From FEN-1350 sp964386005 (GTDB lineage Bacteria > Planctomycetota > Phycisphaerae > Sedimentisphaerales > Anaerohalosphaeraceae): a stretch of 55,090 nt of DNA. Positions within the stretch are counted from its first letter, which is position 1; each line of letters begins with the position of its first letter. This document shows, in pieces, positions 34,801 through 43,189 of this stretch. The translations under genes and the position numbers were made by a program. The stretch spans positions 1-55,090 of the forward strand of contig CAYLSB010000024.1 in assembly GCA_964386005.1 (NCBI GenBank), given 5' to 3'. Under the pieces are notes generated by a model that was not told the origin of the DNA, searched no databases, and worked only from the letters and a program-made list of their open reading frames with translations.

Positions 34801-35051
34801 AAAACGGAAATAATGTCGTATTGGGCCGATACAACAGCGATGTCAACCTGTATATCGGTCTGATCGACGACTTCCGCCTCTACAACTACGCGTTGTCGGC
34901 GGAAGATGCGGCCCAGCTCTATGTCGCCGTCAAGGGAGGAACGATCTGCGTGCCCTTCCCGTACGATCTCGACGGCGACTGCGAAGTCAATCTCCTTGAC
35001 TTCGCAAACTTTGCCGCTCAGTGGGCCCAGACGGGTATCGTGAATCCATAA
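31803..35051 (+). CDS. Large secreted protein with two DUF1349-like, Ig-like, LamG and dockerin-like modules
   Basis: A 1082-residue exported protein. GGAGG stands before the ATG, and residues 1-26 are a signal peptide ending at GAP. Two copies of a concanavalin-like beta-sandwich (DUF1349 type) occur near 30-230 and 430-605. Shared words include GTDIWS / GNDIWS, SLTGNAGDGNWTKAG / SVTGNANDGNWTKVG and LAVTSHNAAGLSTGVF / LAVTAHSATSLSTGVF. Each is followed by a fibronectin-like part with YYWRVD. Ig-like segments ending ANTYYVEVSN and GEYYCVVTN follow, then LamG (about 825-1040, WVHFVLAFDGVNTQLYVNGQ) and one EF-hand tag (DLDGDCEVNLLDFA). No catalytic motif is visible, so it is probably a surface glycan-binding protein. 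It is followed by a gene of similar design 67 bases downstream. Confidence 0.88.
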   Translation: MKKVCMILVIIGLANYSVGLGTALGAPIVLQSIKLGNGTATGSGVSVSPDGNTYTVSGTGTDIWSAGDSFQFAYMQISGDFDIRTRLDSLTGNAGDGNWTKAGLMCRANITDIPAGAVAPFVNMVATTGISSTPNGLSWQCRKSDTVTDVASYSGVTYHLPLYLRLTRTANVFSGYYSQDGLNWTKMDGNTAIAADQEIVMTDPVYVGLAVTSHNAAGLSTGVFTFNYWGAADPTPADGAADVDYGDSIPLMWDVLAHPDKTIKDWNVFWGTEPNDLTATSLGIVNEPTRELASPVLASDTTYYWRVDGSLVDDPNVAKGYYWSFTTKTSKPVISPPLASVLLPLNCIGSFTAIAQSGAYSDQGDMTFVWKNLDGAILKTESGVLTSTYQTSVANTYYVEVSNINGTTKSNEVTLSIDEFGMPPFAFTDIKNTAGYAAGTSMTISGSTVTVTGSGNDIWSTADGFGFAHIPFSGDGSITARVASVTGNANDGNWTKVGVMFRESLASNSAFVSEYVLRTESTSGNTFQYRPSTGVDGISTGSGDQNPPYWVRLDRSGNTFTGYRSPDGITWTQHGTATVNMATDILVGLAVTAHSATSLSTGVFDNISITPPIRNWLATNPQYSANAVTTEGWINPYEDLTVSWTKALVAPCGSSYKVYRGLDPQDMTLLGQTDADVTQFVIPKNTLSFNKIYYWRVDTVYGPDAVTGHLWSFDTVKQYPQITTQPALITVVDAGGSANLNIVATTATVPELVPMVKYEWFFAKDNSKVGEGTPIDDGAGNFSCPVTLTGFQFANEGEYYCVVTNTAGPTTSAKGRVLTHRMVLHYTFEEVVNNIIADQSGSGIDGTLICPVAGGIPKYSLVDEGLGLGKAIRLVGPNDPNGAYITTNKKPMELGINGNLPKSVSVWAKAQAFNNGGLFDMGAYVVGQNFCLRTLAGYNNRWRVQFYSMDRDTNVDPSFDEWVHFVLAFDGVNTQLYVNGQLARDVNGNLINYYTELDTQNGNNVVLGRYNSDVNLYIGLIDDFRLYNYALSAEDAAQLYVAVKGGTICVPFPYDLDGDCEVNLLDFANFAAQWAQTGIVNP

Positions 35052-35117
35052 TCCATCGGAAGTCCGAACATGAGAAAAAATGACAATGGTTACCTATATG
35101 ATCGGAGGAATATCACA

Positions 35118-38105
35118 ATGAAGAAATGCCTGATTATCATGATGTTGTTCAGTATGGGGCTTGCCGGAGTGGCCACGGCCGCGCGCGGAAGTTTTAAGTA
35201 CTACCGATGGAATTACACTTCGAGCACGAATCCGAGTGGACTGCAGGCCTTCCAGAGGAATCTCTCGACAACCCCGACCAACACCTATACGGTCTTAACC
35301 GGCCATTCGTTCTACAGCAGTAACACGGCGGCGACGATCGGGGTGGAAACACCCACCTGGGCCAACGGCGACTACTATCTTGGCCGGTTCGACGGCTGGC
35401 TGCTTCCCCCCGTCGATGGCAAATACACCTTCTATATTGCCAGCGATGATCAAAGCGAATTGTGGCTCAGTACCGACGACACGGCCGCCAATGCCGTGAA
35501 AATTTCCGAAATCGCTTCCGGCTATTCCGCCCAGCGGCAGTGGGACAAGAGTTCCCTTCCCAGTCAGAAATCCGCCGAGATCACCCTTGAAGCGGGTAAG
35601 GCCTACTTCTTCTATGCCATCTGGCGAGATGGTTCCGGCGGCGACGGATGTGCGCTGGGCTGGTCCTGCCCCGAGGCCGGAATCCCCAATCCCGTCGTCA
35701 TCGAACGATTTTATGTAACCGACGAAACTGCCTCCGTTATACCCGGATTATCAAGATTCCCTGGCGCCGTCGAATACGAGTTGTGGCAGAAACCGGAGTG
35801 GTATAATCCCGCGGACAATGCCGATACCGCAGTCTGGACAACCTTAATGCGACCCAATGGTACCACCTGGCGGCTGCCTCCGGACTTCTCCGAGTTGGGC
35901 AATCCGACCTATACCGGAACGTTTGACCTCTTCACGATCGGCTACGCAAACCGGTTCGTTTATCGTCAATGCGGGATTGTCCAGGTTCCCGCCGACGGAT
36001 TCTTATCCTTCGCGATCACCTCGGACGACGGCAGTCGACTCTATGTCGGTGATTGGTGGACACCCGGTGCCCCGCTGACTGAAGTTGTCAACAACGACGG
36101 ATCGCACGGTATGCAATTGCGATACGGTACGATTCCCGTCCATGCCGGTTACGTCGGCATCGTTACCAAAATGTTCCAGGGGACAGGCGGCGCGGGTTTC
36201 CAGGCGTATTTCTACAACGATACGATTCCGTATCAGGAAATACCCGTATCGGCGCTGTACTCCCGAAATGGGGCCTGCCGGTATAGCCCGGCCCTGGATG
36301 CCCGGAATCTCCCGATCGATACCGTTCTGAGTTGGTCTCAGCCGGTCTTCAAGACGATAACCAGTAACAGTGTCTATTTGGGCAAGGTGGGACAACCGCT
36401 GGCGAAGGTCTATGAGGGTATGGACACCTCCTTTGCTCCGACTCTGGAAGCCAACACAAAATATCGGTGGCGCGTGGATGTCGTCGAACCCAACCTCGCC
36501 GATAACACCACGATCGTCACGGCCGGACCGACCTGGGGCTTTATGACGGGTACAACCTATACCACGGCGATTACGATTACCACCCAGCCGATCCCCGTCG
36601 CGATTGACAGTCTGGGCGGCAGCGCCACGTTTACCATTGCAGCCACTTGTTCGTTGCCATTGACCTATCGATGGTATAACGACGGCGGGATCATCGATGG
36701 CGCTACCGGAACCGACTTGGTTATCGATCCTGTCGGGGCCGGCGATTTGGGCGGTTACTATTGCGTAGTCAGTAATGGGAATACTGCCGAGGACAAGACA
36801 TCGGCCACCGCCAAACTGTCCGTCAAACAGCTTATGGCCTACTATCCCTTCGATGTTGATGCATCGGATGCTTCGGGCAACGGGAACCATGGAATAATGG
36901 TTACGCGAAACACCGACACCACCAAGCTTCCGGGATTCGTCACGGGCGTCAAGGGTCAGGCCATGCAGTTCAACGGCATTGATCAGTATGTCAACGCCGG
37001 AACCTGGAATCCCTCCGCCGATTCAGGTCAGATCACCATCTCATTGTGGGCGCGATGGGAACCTACCTCTCTGGGCGTCACAACGGCCGCCGGCGACCGG
37101 TATCAGGGAATCATCGGCAAGCGTCTTGCCTGGAACGCCAATGATTCCTATTGGCAGATCGAAATGGCCCAGCAGGCCACCGCGGATACCAACATCAACC
37201 GAAGCCATCCGTACATCGGCGGCTTGTCTCGTAACGGCGCCAGCACGGGCAACTATGTCGGCTATCTGCGTCATATGCAGGGCATCGACCGGACCGAATT
37301 CGGGACCGCCACGGCCAGCAAGCAGAATCCCACGGCCGAAGGCGCAGCTCAGGCCTTCGATAGCAACCAGGATACCAAGTGGCTGGCTCGTGCCAACAAG
37401 GCATGGATCGCCTATGATTTCCAGGGCGAGGCCGCCTATGTGATCGGCGCTTATGCCCTGACCACCGCCAATGATGCCGCGGGACGCGATCCGAAGAGCT
37501 GGACCCTGCAGGGTTCCAACGACGGCGGCGTTACATGGACGATTGTGGATACCCAAACGGGAATAACGCTCGGCGATACGCGGAAGATCACGCTGAATTA
37601 CACGGTGGCCAATCCGGGTTCATACAAGATGTACAAACTGGATATCACCGAAGCCCGTGATCCCTCCCTCAACATACTCCAGTTGGCCGACCTGCAACTG
37701 TTCGAACTGGTCGATCCATCCGCCAAGTGGGTCCATGTCGCCGTTACATATAACGGCCAGACCTCTAAGCTGTTCATCAATGGCGTCCAGCGAGTTACGA
37801 GCACCGGCTTTAGCTTCGGTCCCAGAACGGATGCCTTCATCTGCATCGGCGGCGGCGAACTTCGTGCCGACGGTTCGTATGGCAACCGGTTCATGGGTTC
37901 CATCGATGAGGTCCGGATTTACAACTACGGGATGACGAATATGGAAATCGCACAGCTGTTCGCCGCTGACGGCGGAATAAGCGCTTGTTCGGGCAATCCG
38001 CAGTACGACTTCAACGGCAACTGTACCGTGGATCTGGAAGATCTGACTCTCTTCCTGTCCCAGTGGCTGGGATGCAACGAAATCGGTGAGGGTGCCTGCG
38101 ATTAA
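35118..38105 (+). CDS. Large secreted PA14 / LamG-discoidin / dockerin-like protein
   Basis: A 995-residue exported protein. The ATG at 35118 follows GGAGG and opens a signal peptide (hydrophobic 4-20, cleavage after ATA). An upstream in-frame ATG at 35070 lacks both. Two PA14-like domains lie near 25-215 and 225-395 (YTFYIASDDQSELWLS, LSFAITSDDGSRLYVG). A fibronectin-like segment (KYRWRVDVVE) and an Ig-like one (GGYYCVVSNG) follow. LamG starts at LMAYYPFDVDASD, is interrupted by an F5/8C-like domain (about 735-870, AFDSNQDTKWLARANKAW), then resumes at KWVHVAVTYNGQTSKLFING. The end is one EF-hand tag (DFNGNCTVDLEDLT). It is probably glycan-binding and translated from the same transcript as its upstream neighbour. 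Confidence 0.88.
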   Translation: MKKCLIIMMLFSMGLAGVATAARGSFKYYRWNYTSSTNPSGLQAFQRNLSTTPTNTYTVLTGHSFYSSNTAATIGVETPTWANGDYYLGRFDGWLLPPVDGKYTFYIASDDQSELWLSTDDTAANAVKISEIASGYSAQRQWDKSSLPSQKSAEITLEAGKAYFFYAIWRDGSGGDGCALGWSCPEAGIPNPVVIERFYVTDETASVIPGLSRFPGAVEYELWQKPEWYNPADNADTAVWTTLMRPNGTTWRLPPDFSELGNPTYTGTFDLFTIGYANRFVYRQCGIVQVPADGFLSFAITSDDGSRLYVGDWWTPGAPLTEVVNNDGSHGMQLRYGTIPVHAGYVGIVTKMFQGTGGAGFQAYFYNDTIPYQEIPVSALYSRNGACRYSPALDARNLPIDTVLSWSQPVFKTITSNSVYLGKVGQPLAKVYEGMDTSFAPTLEANTKYRWRVDVVEPNLADNTTIVTAGPTWGFMTGTTYTTAITITTQPIPVAIDSLGGSATFTIAATCSLPLTYRWYNDGGIIDGATGTDLVIDPVGAGDLGGYYCVVSNGNTAEDKTSATAKLSVKQLMAYYPFDVDASDASGNGNHGIMVTRNTDTTKLPGFVTGVKGQAMQFNGIDQYVNAGTWNPSADSGQITISLWARWEPTSLGVTTAAGDRYQGIIGKRLAWNANDSYWQIEMAQQATADTNINRSHPYIGGLSRNGASTGNYVGYLRHMQGIDRTEFGTATASKQNPTAEGAAQAFDSNQDTKWLARANKAWIAYDFQGEAAYVIGAYALTTANDAAGRDPKSWTLQGSNDGGVTWTIVDTQTGITLGDTRKITLNYTVANPGSYKMYKLDITEARDPSLNILQLADLQLFELVDPSAKWVHVAVTYNGQTSKLFINGVQRVTSTGFSFGPRTDAFICIGGGELRADGSYGNRFMGSIDEVRIYNYGMTNMEIAQLFAADGGISACSGNPQYDFNGNCTVDLEDLTLFLSQWLGCNEIGEGACD

Positions 38106-38140
38106 ACCCGACAGCGTTTAACGTTACGTTTCAATTTTTT

Positions 38141-38180
38141 CCGGCCCGGCCGTCGCATGATGATGACCGGGCCGGTGTTT
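38141..38180 (+). terminator. Hairpin after the modular gene pair
   Basis: CCGGCCCGG / CCGGGCCGG with a 17-base loop, followed only by TGTTT. It is the end of the plus-strand unit, facing the convergent uxaE operon. Confidence 0.6.
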
Positions 38181-38218
38181 GTATCGACTCGAATAAGTCC
38201 GGACTGTTATATGCATGG

Positions 38219-39463
38219 TTAGAGAAAGAGCCGTTCGATGTGTCGGCTAAATAAATTGTCCGTGACCTGCGGCGCAATCGTATGCTCAAAGGCCTCAAGG
38301 GCCTGAGTGAATCGAAGTCCCATCTCGGCGGCGATCTTGTAGCCGACGTGCAGAAGTTGGCGGAAATGCGGATTGAACGCCGGGCATTCCTGATCGTGTC
38401 GCAACGCGGCGGCATATTCCTCACCCTTCCACCGCGCGACAAACTTCGGATCCGGCAGCCGCTTCGTATCGATTTCGATCACGGTCGCATACGGACCACA
38501 CAGTTCTTCGAAGCGGGCAAAGGAAGCGGAATAAATCTCCCTGGCGATCTGAAGACCGTCATCCCCTGATGTCGCCAGTCCGATCAACTCTTCAAGCCAG
38601 GTTGTACCGGCCGTCTTAAGGTGAACGCCGGTATCGAAATCCCGCATGGCCTTGCGAACAATCGGATAGAGTTTGAACTTGTCGCTGCCGGAATGGATGC
38701 TCAATTTCAGATTGTCCGGCAACCCGAACCGGGGAGCGGCAAAACGGATCACCGCCAAATCATTGCTGAATTCGGAGGTGAACCGTTTGAGATCGCCGAC
38801 ATAATCGACGCCCTTGTTAAATCGTCCTGTGAATTTCGGCGCGATCGTCTGCGCCGGGATCCCCTCGTCGGCAATGGCCGCGAGGATGATCAATAGTTCT
38901 TCCGGGGTCTGCGGGAAATCGGATTCGTCCATCGATACCTCGACAATGAAATTGTCCAGGCCTTTGCTCTGTTCGATATGTCGATAAATTTTCCCGGCCT
39001 CTCTAACGGCCGGAAGGTATTTACCGGCAACAGAATGAAGATATAACTCATCAATTGTGATATTGTTGTTAATGTCTTCAATAGAACGTAATCGAGTTAA
39101 ATCTGAATGTCGGGAAACAAATTTCTCGACCGAATCGACTTCACAGGATTTTCCGATGAAGTCGGCCACATCGAGTGTGAAAAAATCGCTGAAGCCGAGA
39201 AATTCGTCAACAGTTTTGAGATTGATATGATCGGCATCGACATGGTAGGCCTTCGTCCATCCGCGATCTTTGACCGCACGGTCGGCTTCCTCACGAACAC
39301 TTTGTGGCCGTGTTCCGATGATTGAATGTTCACGAAAGGATTTGTTCCATACCGGCGTTATCTCAACCCCTTGGTTGGCGGACCGGATCACCGTATCAAG
39401 CTGGGCTGCACCTTGATGACCGAATCGATCCCCCATGCCTATTGAATAGCGGGATAATTGCAT
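38219..39463 (-). CDS. uxaE: Tagaturonate/fructuronate epimerase
   Basis: A 414-residue UxaE-family enzyme, which interconverts D-tagaturonate and D-fructuronate and so joins galacturonate to the glucuronate branch. The family start LSRYSIGMGDRFGHQGAAQL and the segments FIVEVSMDE, IAPKFTGRFNKGVDYVGD and LSIHSGSDKF are present. Acidic and His residues in these are likely metal ligands (family knowledge). I chose ATG 39463 because family members begin just before this motif; a TTG at 39475 would add four residues. The gene lies just behind the ABC permease on the same strand, making it the fourth gene of that operon. Its location suggests that the imported sugar is a uronate or a closely related acid. 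Confidence 0.88.
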   Translation of the reverse strand: MQLSRYSIGMGDRFGHQGAAQLDTVIRSANQGVEITPVWNKSFREHSIIGTRPQSVREEADRAVKDRGWTKAYHVDADHINLKTVDEFLGFSDFFTLDVADFIGKSCEVDSVEKFVSRHSDLTRLRSIEDINNNITIDELYLHSVAGKYLPAVREAGKIYRHIEQSKGLDNFIVEVSMDESDFPQTPEELLIILAAIADEGIPAQTIAPKFTGRFNKGVDYVGDLKRFTSEFSNDLAVIRFAAPRFGLPDNLKLSIHSGSDKFKLYPIVRKAMRDFDTGVHLKTAGTTWLEELIGLATSGDDGLQIAREIYSASFARFEELCGPYATVIEIDTKRLPDPKFVARWKGEEYAAALRHDQECPAFNPHFRQLLHVGYKIAAEMGLRFTQALEAFEHTIAPQVTDNLFSRHIERLFL

Positions 39464-39483
39464 GTCGCGTCTCAATAAATCCC

Positions 39484-40521
39484 CTACGCCAAGCGCCGCT
39501 GGCGAAGTCGGTCCAACGTGACGGCAAGAATGATGATACCGCCGGTGACGATCTCCTGCACCCAGTTGGGCCAGCCCATCCGCGTACAGCCGTTGGCCAC
39601 CATCGACATGATCAGCGCCCCCACGAGCGTACCGAGGATCGAGCCCTGCCCACCCGACAGCGAAGCCCCGCCGATCACGACCGCGGCGATGATGTCCAAC
39701 TCCATGCCCAGCGCCGTCGTCGGATCGCCCATCGTCAGATAGGAAAACTGCAACAACCCCGCCAGTCCGAAAAACAGCGACGCCAGCATGTAGATCATCA
39801 GCTTGGTGCTTTCGATGTTAATGCCGCACAGCCGAGCCGTCTGTTCATTGGAACCAATGGCAAAGATATGCCGCCCGAATCGCGTATAGCGCAGCATGGC
39901 CGCGACGACGACCGCCAGCACAATCATCATCCATGCCCCCGGCGTCAGCAACCACAGGCAGTCATCGCGGATCGGTCGCAGCAGGGCATTGAGCCAGGTG
40001 TTGATGGGATAGACCATGGTATTGTTCGCAAGGCCCTTGGCCGTACCTCGCAGCGCGCCGAACATGCCCAGCGTGATCACAAAAGGCAGGAGTTTGAGCC
40101 GCGTGACCAGCGTGCCGGTGATCGCACCGCACAACGGCCCGACGAGAATTCCTCCCAGCGCCGCCAGAATCGGCAGCGTGCCCCACGTGATCATTTCTTT
40201 TCCGGTCGATAAATCCTGGATCTTGTGCGGCAGCAACAGACCGATACACACCGTCACCAGCGCGATCGCCGAACCGACGGAAAGATCGATGCCCCCGGAG
40301 ATGATGATCAGCGTCATGCCCAGCGCGGCCGTACCCACCACGGCCGTCTGACGGAGGATCAACTCGAAGTTGCCCAGCGACGGAAACGATCGCGGACGCA
40401 ACGCTGAAAACAACAGCGTCACGAAGACCAGACCGATCAACGGGCCGAGTTTACCCAACAGAGCCGCCCAGTCCATCCGGCGATTCGATGGAAGATCCTG
40501 CAATGTCGTTTCCGTGTTCAT
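39484..40521 (-). CDS. Sugar ABC transporter permease (RbsC type)
   Basis: A 345-residue inner-membrane permease of the ribose/xylose/galactose uptake class (CUT2). About nine to ten hydrophobic segments are visible, with the family words GGIDLSVGSAIALV (about 95) and GTLVGALIMSMVANGC near the end. It overlaps the ATPase gene by four bases (ATGA), so they are coupled. It would form a homodimer under one RbsA-type ATPase. The substrate is not readable from the sequence; operon context points to a sugar acid. Confidence 0.93.
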   Translation of the reverse strand: MNTETTLQDLPSNRRMDWAALLGKLGPLIGLVFVTLLFSALRPRSFPSLGNFELILRQTAVVGTAALGMTLIIISGGIDLSVGSAIALVTVCIGLLLPHKIQDLSTGKEMITWGTLPILAALGGILVGPLCGAITGTLVTRLKLLPFVITLGMFGALRGTAKGLANNTMVYPINTWLNALLRPIRDDCLWLLTPGAWMMIVLAVVVAAMLRYTRFGRHIFAIGSNEQTARLCGINIESTKLMIYMLASLFFGLAGLLQFSYLTMGDPTTALGMELDIIAAVVIGGASLSGGQGSILGTLVGALIMSMVANGCTRMGWPNWVQEIVTGGIIILAVTLDRLRQRRLA

Positions 40522-42035
40522 AGAGTATGTTCTCCGGCTCCCGTGGCCTCGGCCATGATTTGGTGTTCATTGATTTCGCCGACGGGCCTCGCTTCCGACA
40601 ACACGCCGCGGCACATCACCGCAATGCGGTCGCACACGCCCATCAGTTCCGGCAGGTAACTGCTGACCATAAGCACCGCTTTGCCGGAACAGGCCAACTC
40701 GTCGATGACCTGATAAATCTGCGCCTTGGACCCGACGTCAATGCCGCGCGTCGGCTCGTCCAACAGCAACACGTCCACATCGTGATGCAACAGTCGCGCA
40801 ACGGCCACCTTCTGCTGATTGCCCCCCGACAAATCCACGACATTCTGCCTCGGATGGCGGCATTTGACCGCAAGGCGTTCGATCCATCGGTTCGCGCGCT
40901 GATCTTGACCGCCGGGCGTAAGAAATCTCGGCAGACGCGACAGCGTGATGTTATCGGTGATGCTCAGCGACAGAGCAAGGCCCTCCTGCTTGCGGTCCTC
41001 GCTGACGATGCCCATCCCCTGCCTCCAGCGGCGGCTGGGCGTTGCGTGTCCGCTGAAAGCGCCAATTCGAACCTGACCTCCGTGGACCGGCGACAAACCG
41101 AACAACGTCCGCAACAATTCCGTCCGTCCCGCCCCGACCAGACCCGCGATACCCAGAACCTCACCGCGTCGAATCCGAAGACTTGCCGACAAGGGTTTAC
41201 CGATACCGGCCAGTTTGGAGATATCCAGAATGACCTCGCCGGGCGTGCGCTTCGAACGCGGGTATAATTCATCGACCGTCCTCCCGACCATCATGGCGAT
41301 AATTTTGTCGGTTGGGACATCGCCGGTTACACCGCCGCCGACGCTCTGTCCGTCGCGGAGGACGGTAAAACGATCGGAAATTTCGCGGACTTCTTCGAGA
41401 AAATGAGAGATATAGACAATCGCATGCCCCTGCGATTTGAGCTTGCGAACCAGCCCAAACAGATGCACGATATCTTTTTTCGTAAGACTGCTGGTAGGTT
41501 CGTCCAGCACGAGTACTTTGCATCCCACGGCTACCGCGCGGGCGATCTCGACCATTTGCTGCTCGGCGACCGAAAGCCGCATCACGGGAATCTCGAGGGG
41601 AATATCCGGGCGGTCCAGTTGCCGCATCGCCTCGGCCGCCCGCGCTCGCACCGAGCGCCAATCCATCAACGGTCCCCGCGTCGGCTCCATGCCCAGCAGA
41701 ATATTCTCCATCACCGATAGATGCTGCGCCAGCGACAACTCCTGGTAGATCATGCACACACCGGCTTTGCGGGCGTCGAGAGGATTGCGCGGCTGATAGG
41801 ATTTTCCATCCAGCCACATTCGCCCCTCGTCCGCCGGATGCGCGCCCGAAAGCACCTTCATCAGCGTGCTTTTGCCGGCGCCGTTTTCCCCCACCAGCGC
41901 CAGCACTTCGCCGCCTCGTACCGATACATTCACCCCCGACAGCGCAATCGTCGCTCCGAATCGCTTATGGACACCTTCCATCCGCAATCGTTCGCCGCCC
42001 GGTATCAATCCCGCATTGGGGGCCGCTTCGACCAT
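40518..42035 (-). CDS. Sugar ABC transporter ATP-binding protein (RbsA/MglA type)
   Basis: A 505-residue fused ATPase with two nucleotide-binding domains. The first has Walker A GENGAGKST, signature LSVAEQQ and Walker B VLVLDEPT. The second, degenerate at Walker A (AGLVGAGRTELL) as is normal for CUT2 transporters, has LSGGNQQK and LLLDEPT. It lies between the binding protein (2-base gap) and the permease (4-base overlap). Confidence 0.95.
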   Translation of the reverse strand: MVEAAPNAGLIPGGERLRMEGVHKRFGATIALSGVNVSVRGGEVLALVGENGAGKSTLMKVLSGAHPADEGRMWLDGKSYQPRNPLDARKAGVCMIYQELSLAQHLSVMENILLGMEPTRGPLMDWRSVRARAAEAMRQLDRPDIPLEIPVMRLSVAEQQMVEIARAVAVGCKVLVLDEPTSSLTKKDIVHLFGLVRKLKSQGHAIVYISHFLEEVREISDRFTVLRDGQSVGGGVTGDVPTDKIIAMMVGRTVDELYPRSKRTPGEVILDISKLAGIGKPLSASLRIRRGEVLGIAGLVGAGRTELLRTLFGLSPVHGGQVRIGAFSGHATPSRRWRQGMGIVSEDRKQEGLALSLSITDNITLSRLPRFLTPGGQDQRANRWIERLAVKCRHPRQNVVDLSGGNQQKVAVARLLHHDVDVLLLDEPTRGIDVGSKAQIYQVIDELACSGKAVLMVSSYLPELMGVCDRIAVMCRGVLSEARPVGEINEHQIMAEATGAGEHTL

Positions 42036-42037
42036 GC

Positions 42038-43027
42038 CTACTCCAGACCCAGAAACTTTTTAATTTCCGGATCGTTCAGGCCTTCCGGAGTAATCAGCCG
42101 AACGCCCGTATCTACGACCGGTTCGACCTTCTCACCGTGAATCTGCGCCACGACGGTTTTGACTCCTTCATACCCCATCCGCGTCGGGTCCTGGGCGATC
42201 AGCGCTTTGATCTCACCCTTCCTCAGCGCCTCGACCAGCGGGGGAGTCGCATCGAAACCGACAAAGGTTGTCTTGCCGGCAAGGTTGTTATCCTGAAGCG
42301 CGCCCAGCATACCCAACGTGCTCGATTCATTCGGACAGAAAACGCCGTCGGCCTGTCGGAGCTGATCGACCAGTTTCATGGCTTCGTTCTTGGCCTCGCC
42401 CACAGTTGCTCCGCCATACCGGTTTTCGACCAGCATGGTGATATTCGGTTTTTTCGTAAGGATATCCAGAAATCCCGCCTCGCGTTCTTCGGTACTGGCC
42501 GAACCGACCGAGTATCGGAGCAGTACCACTTTGCCTTTGTCGCCCAGGAGTTTGGCCAGCTGCTCTCCGGCCATCTGTCCGCCCTTGCGATTATTGGTTG
42601 CGACAAAGCTGACAAAATCCTTGCCGGCTTCGCCCTTCAGCGCCGAGTCAAAGATCACCACGGGAATTTTCTTCTGCATCGCGCTCTGCACCGGCCGGAC
42701 CAGCGCTTCCGAATCCAGCGGCGCCAGAACGATCCCGTCAATGCCTTCGGCGATAAACTGCTCGACCAGCTTGATCTGATCGGCTCGATCGCTTTCCTTC
42801 AACGGGCCCTTCCAGACGATATTCACGCCCAGCTCGGCGCCTGCCCTCTTGGCTCCGGCCTCCACCGACTTCCAGAACACATGCGTAGTGCCCTTGGGGA
42901 TCACGGCAATCGTTAGTTTCTTTTTCGTCGGGTCTGACGACGCTCCGGAAACCGGCTCTTTTTTTGCACAGGACAAAACAGACAATCCGATACCCAGACA
43001 AATCGCTGCCGATACCAGCTTGCGCAT
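42038..43027 (-). CDS. Sugar-binding lipoprotein of the ABC importer (RbsB type)
   Basis: A 329-residue periplasmic-binding-protein fold of the ribose-binding class. The ATG at 43027 has AAAGGATT upstream and starts a lipoprotein signal with lipobox LSVLSC (C20). Typical words are VEQFIAEGIDGIVLAPLDSEALV, IPVVIFDSAL, VATNNRKGGQMAGEQL and FVGFDATPPLVEALRKG. It is the first gene of the importer operon and would capture the sugar outside the inner membrane. A CUT2 family assignment is secure; the ligand is unknown. Confidence 0.93.
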   Translation of the reverse strand: MRKLVSAAICLGIGLSVLSCAKKEPVSGASSDPTKKKLTIAVIPKGTTHVFWKSVEAGAKRAGAELGVNIVWKGPLKESDRADQIKLVEQFIAEGIDGIVLAPLDSEALVRPVQSAMQKKIPVVIFDSALKGEAGKDFVSFVATNNRKGGQMAGEQLAKLLGDKGKVVLLRYSVGSASTEEREAGFLDILTKKPNITMLVENRYGGATVGEAKNEAMKLVDQLRQADGVFCPNESSTLGMLGALQDNNLAGKTTFVGFDATPPLVEALRKGEIKALIAQDPTRMGYEGVKTVVAQIHGEKVEPVVDTGVRLITPEGLNDPEIKKFLGLE

Positions 43028-43189
43028 GGTCAATCCTTTCAATACGGGTTTGTCGTCCGTTGGTTGATTCTGATTCCTTCAAACCCGAATATTGTCCGCG
43101 CCGGTGTTAATTTGTAAAGGATTTTTTCGAGATGCGCTTTTTTCGAAATGCGCCGTACCAGAATGAAAAGACAGAATTGGATTCATGGA

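Noticed and set aside
33762..34802. Minus-strand frame of 346 codons in the same gene.
   Set aside because: Antisense shadow; no ribosome binding site or domain wording.
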